Shown here: in pieces, positions 61,903 through 64,000 of the stretch
Layout of the letters: the number at the start of each line of letters is the position of its first letter
Position numbering within the stretch: the stretch's first letter is position 1
Position numbers and translations under genes: made by a program
Assembly (NCBI GenBank): GCA_964636985.1
Contig: CAZWSX010000023.1
Span: forward strand, 62,001-126,000
Length of the DNA: 64,000 nt
Source: CAZWSX01 sp964636985
Lineage (GTDB): Bacteria; Planctomycetota; Planctomycetia; Pirellulales; Pirellulaceae
Reading direction: 5' to 3'
Notes under the pieces: model-generated
The model's database searches: none
The model's input: the letters and a program-made list of their open reading frames with translations, nothing else
Told to the model about the DNA's origin: nothing

Positions 61903-62329
61903 GGGTTCAAAAAATCGTTGTGTCAGGCGAATTGCCAGTCGGTGGCTGCGCGTGGATTTGCGCAACCGAGGTGAATCCCTCGAAGGCTCACTTGGCGCGC
62001 CAGTTGTTTCACTGCAATAGCCACGGTCATACCCGCTGGAGACATTTGAGGCGGGTGACTCAACACAAATCCAAGGGCATGCACAAAAGCGCAGCGCCGC
62101 CTCTAAGTCGTTATCGCCATCTCGGTCGCGTGCTTCAGGCGACCAACGGATCGCCGCAGGGTAACACCTGCTCATTAAATTCTTGACATGTAATCGTGCA
62201 GGCGTAGGGTTGCCCGCCCCAAAGGAGCATTCAGTTTCGCTGCGAAGCTAAACCATTGAGGCATTCCTCGTTGTGTGAAGCGCAGCGATAGGTTGAGCAG
62301 CCGCTTACCCCATCGCACCGCTCAATCCC
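61903..62329. other. Intergenic region before the locus 3 cheY
   Basis: No credible gene was found in these ~430 bases. It must carry the promoter for the cheY-cheA pair, described as a separate entry. Short minus-strand frames here lack protein-like features. Confidence 0.5.
62183..62210 (+). promoter_or_regulatory. Possible sigma-70 promoter for locus 3
   Basis: A perfect TTGACA (-35) is followed after 16 bases by TAGGGT, a weak match to TATAAT, about 120 bases before the cheY start. It is the best -35 element seen in the gap, but the -10 box is poor. Confidence 0.35.
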
Positions 62330-62719
62330 ATGAAGTCACGATTGCTCGTTCTGATTGTCGATGACTCCCGTTCGCTACGAAAGATGATTAAAGCCGCACT
62401 GACCGAGTCGGGCTTCGATGTCATGGCGTGCGAACATGGAGAAGAGGCGCTGCAAGCCTCTCTGACCAAGTCGGTAGATGTCATCGTTACCGACCTTAAC
62501 ATGCCGGGCATCGGCGGGATCGAATTGGCGCGGCGCTTCCGCGCCGAGAGTTCGACGGCCCACTGCCCGATTCTGGTCCTTACCACGGACAACTCCGAGC
62601 AACGCAAGCAAGAAGCTCGTCAGGCGGGCGTTAGCGGCTGGGTACTCAAGCCGTTCCAACCGGCCACCTTGGTGCGGGCCATTCAGCAGGTCAGCAAGCG
62701 AAAGCAGGTGCTTGCATGA
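62330..62719 (+). CDS. CheY-type response regulator (locus 3)
   Basis: The 129-residue single receiver has VLIVDDSRSLRKMI, Asp55 in VIVTDLNMPGIGG, Thr in LVLTTDNSE and Lys in WVLKPFQPAT. It is similar in type to the CheY at 53608 but clearly distinct. It is coupled to the following cheA by an ATGA overlap, so the two belong to one operon. Confidence 0.9.
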   Translation: MKSRLLVLIVDDSRSLRKMIKAALTESGFDVMACEHGEEALQASLTKSVDVIVTDLNMPGIGGIELARRFRAESSTAHCPILVLTTDNSEQRKQEARQAGVSGWVLKPFQPATLVRAIQQVSKRKQVLA

Positions 62720-64000
62720 ACCTCGAAATGCAGGAATTTCACGCAGCTTTCTTCGAGGAAGCCGGCGAAAGATTGGCCGACCTGGAAGACGGCCTGATGC
62801 GGCTCGAAACCGACTCGCAAGACCCGGAACTCATTAACCTGGTGTTTCGCGCTGCCCACTCGATCAAAGGGACGGGCGCAGCGCTCGGCTTTTCCGAAGT
62901 GGCGAGCTTCACGCATCATTTGGAAACCGTGCTGGACGAAATGCGGCAGGAACGGCTCGAGGTCTCGAGCGCGCGGATCGAACTGCTGCTTCAGGCGACC
63001 GACGCACTCGGCTCGCTGATCGAATCGTCCAAAGATGGAACTTCGCCTAACGGCGATATCGATTCCATCGTCGATGCGCTCCAGGCGGACCTCAAATCCG
63101 AGCCAAGTTCCCGCGAGCGCCCGTCGGAAGTGGAGGATTCGTTCGCCATTTTCGAGGATTCCAGCCCAAGCCCCACCGCGCAGGCGGCGGACCACGGAGT
63201 AGCCAAGTCGACGAACACCCATTCGGATTCGATTCGGGTCAACGTTAGCAAAATCGAGGAGCTGATCAATCTGGTGGGCGAGCTGGTCATCGCGAACTCG
63301 ATGGTCCAGCAGTCTTACGGCTCGCAAGAAAACAACGCGGTGCACTTGCGCGAAGCGCTAGGCGGTATGGACCGCACGACGCGCCAGTTGCAGGAACGCG
63401 TCATGGCCGTACGACTGGTTCCCATCGCCAGCTTGTTCCGCCGCTTTCCGCGAATCGTTCGCGACTTGTCCGCCTTTGTCGGCAAGGACGTGTCGCTCGA
63501 TATCTCGGGGCACGAGACGGAACTCGACAAGCAAGTCATTGAGGAAATTGGCGATCCGCTGACGCACCTTTTGAGGAACGCGGTGGATCATGGGCTCGAA
63601 ACGCCCGAGGATCGTATTGCCGCGGGCAAGCCGGCGACCGGCCGCGTCTCGCTGCGTGCCTTCCACGAAGGGGGGAACGTCATCATCGAAATCGAGGACG
63701 ACGGACGCGGAATCAATACCGCGCGCGTCCGCGAGAAGGGGATCGCGCAAGGCTTCATTTCGGCGGAGGACAATCTCAGCGAAGAACGGATTCACGAGCT
63801 GATTCTTCTGCCGGGCTTCTCGACCGCTCAACAAGTGACGTCGATTTCAGGCCGCGGCGTCGGCATGGACGTCGTCAAGCAAAACGTCGAAGCCCTCAAC
63901 GGAACGATTGGAATTCGGAGCCGCCCAGGATTGGGCGCGACCTTTTCGATCCGACTTCCCCTGACGATGGCGATCATGGACGGACTGGCGCTGCGTCTCC
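62716..64000 (+). CDS. cheA: Chemotaxis histidine kinase CheA (locus 3), partial at right edge
   Basis: The frame from the ATG at 62716 is open to the end of the window (428 codons). It has an HPt domain with His48 (FRAAHSIKGTGAALGF), a short linker, the dimerisation domain (IRVNVSKIEELINLVGELV), the HATPase domain (LLRNAVDHGLETPEDRIA, EDDGRGINTARVREK, SGRGVGMDVVKQNVEALNG) and the start of a C-terminal region (LTMAIMDGLALRL). Sequence and layout are of the standard CheA, and the C-terminal CheW-like domain is expected beyond 64000. It has a much shorter P1-P3 linker than the locus 2 CheA. Confidence 0.9.
   Translation, partial: MNLEMQEFHAAFFEEAGERLADLEDGLMRLETDSQDPELINLVFRAAHSIKGTGAALGFSEVASFTHHLETVLDEMRQERLEVSSARIELLLQATDALGSLIESSKDGTSPNGDIDSIVDALQADLKSEPSSRERPSEVEDSFAIFEDSSPSPTAQAADHGVAKSTNTHSDSIRVNVSKIEELINLVGELVIANSMVQQSYGSQENNAVHLREALGGMDRTTRQLQERVMAVRLVPIASLFRRFPRIVRDLSAFVGKDVSLDISGHETELDKQVIEEIGDPLTHLLRNAVDHGLETPEDRIAAGKPATGRVSLRAFHEGGNVIIEIEDDGRGINTARVREKGIAQGFISAEDNLSEERIHELILLPGFSTAQQVTSISGRGVGMDVVKQNVEALNGTIGIRSRPGLGATFSIRLPLTMAIMDGLALRL

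Noticed and set aside
1..64000. CRISPR arrays, insertion sequences, prophage genes, ribosomal RNA
   Set aside because: No regularly spaced repeats, transposase or phage motifs, or conserved rRNA stretches were recognised on either strand by reading.

Overview
The window looks like a chromosomal segment of a planctomycete, most likely near Pirellulales/Planctomycetales (inference from gene content only). The signs are two DUF1501 proteins, a DUF1571 protein, Gfo/Idh/MocA oxidoreductases with Tat signals, several large beta-propeller proteins (WD40, PQQ, NHL), a CxxCH toroid protein, and a Ser/Thr kinase with a DLG in place of DFG. DNA is moderately GC-rich, genes are closely packed in short operons, and I see no tRNA, rRNA, insertion sequence, CRISPR array or phage gene.

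Layout. 1-9.1 kb: the end of a WD40 protein, a Tat-exported metallophosphoesterase, a CinA with a degenerate C-terminal domain, a cyclophilin, then a rightward run of two Tat-type Gfo/Idh/MocA proteins and an exported alpha/beta hydrolase whose 3' end has a decayed partial copy just downstream. 9.2-17 kb: a membrane protein, then a leftward envelope block of MBL-fold hydrolase, murB, FtsQ-like protein, OmpH/Skp, lpxC, lpxA and an oxidoreductase translationally coupled to lpxA. 17-24.6 kb: DUF1571 protein, glgC, a hypothetical, a YtcJ-like amidohydrolase, a papain-like protease and an unrecognised Tat protein. 24.7-32.7 kb: a complete K+ uptake operon (30-residue membrane ORF, kdpF, A, B, C, D, E). 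32.7-43.7 kb: a leftward operon of phosphotriesterase-like, amidohydrolase and esterase/SGNH fusion proteins, then DUF1501, HAD phosphatase, PQQ+WD40, CxxCH toroid and NHL proteins.

43.9-64 kb is a chemotaxis island with three loci. Locus 1 (leftward: cheA remnant, cheW, mcp, cheB, cheR) appears to be decaying: only the last part of a CheA-type receiver remains, CheB has a frame problem at its N-terminus, and its catalytic Asp is replaced by Tyr. Locus 2 (leftward: Ser/Thr kinase with two receivers, cheA, cheW, PAS-containing mcp, cheY, cheB, cheR, cheX) is intact and unusual in being headed by a Hanks-type kinase fused to one pseudo-receiver and one apparently functional receiver. Locus 3 (rightward: cheY, then a cheA running off the window) starts at the right edge. 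The kinase-headed locus 2 is the best candidate here for a poorly described signalling system. It would join Ser/Thr phosphorylation to a histidine-aspartate chemosensory pathway, with a CheX-like phosphatase as the sink.
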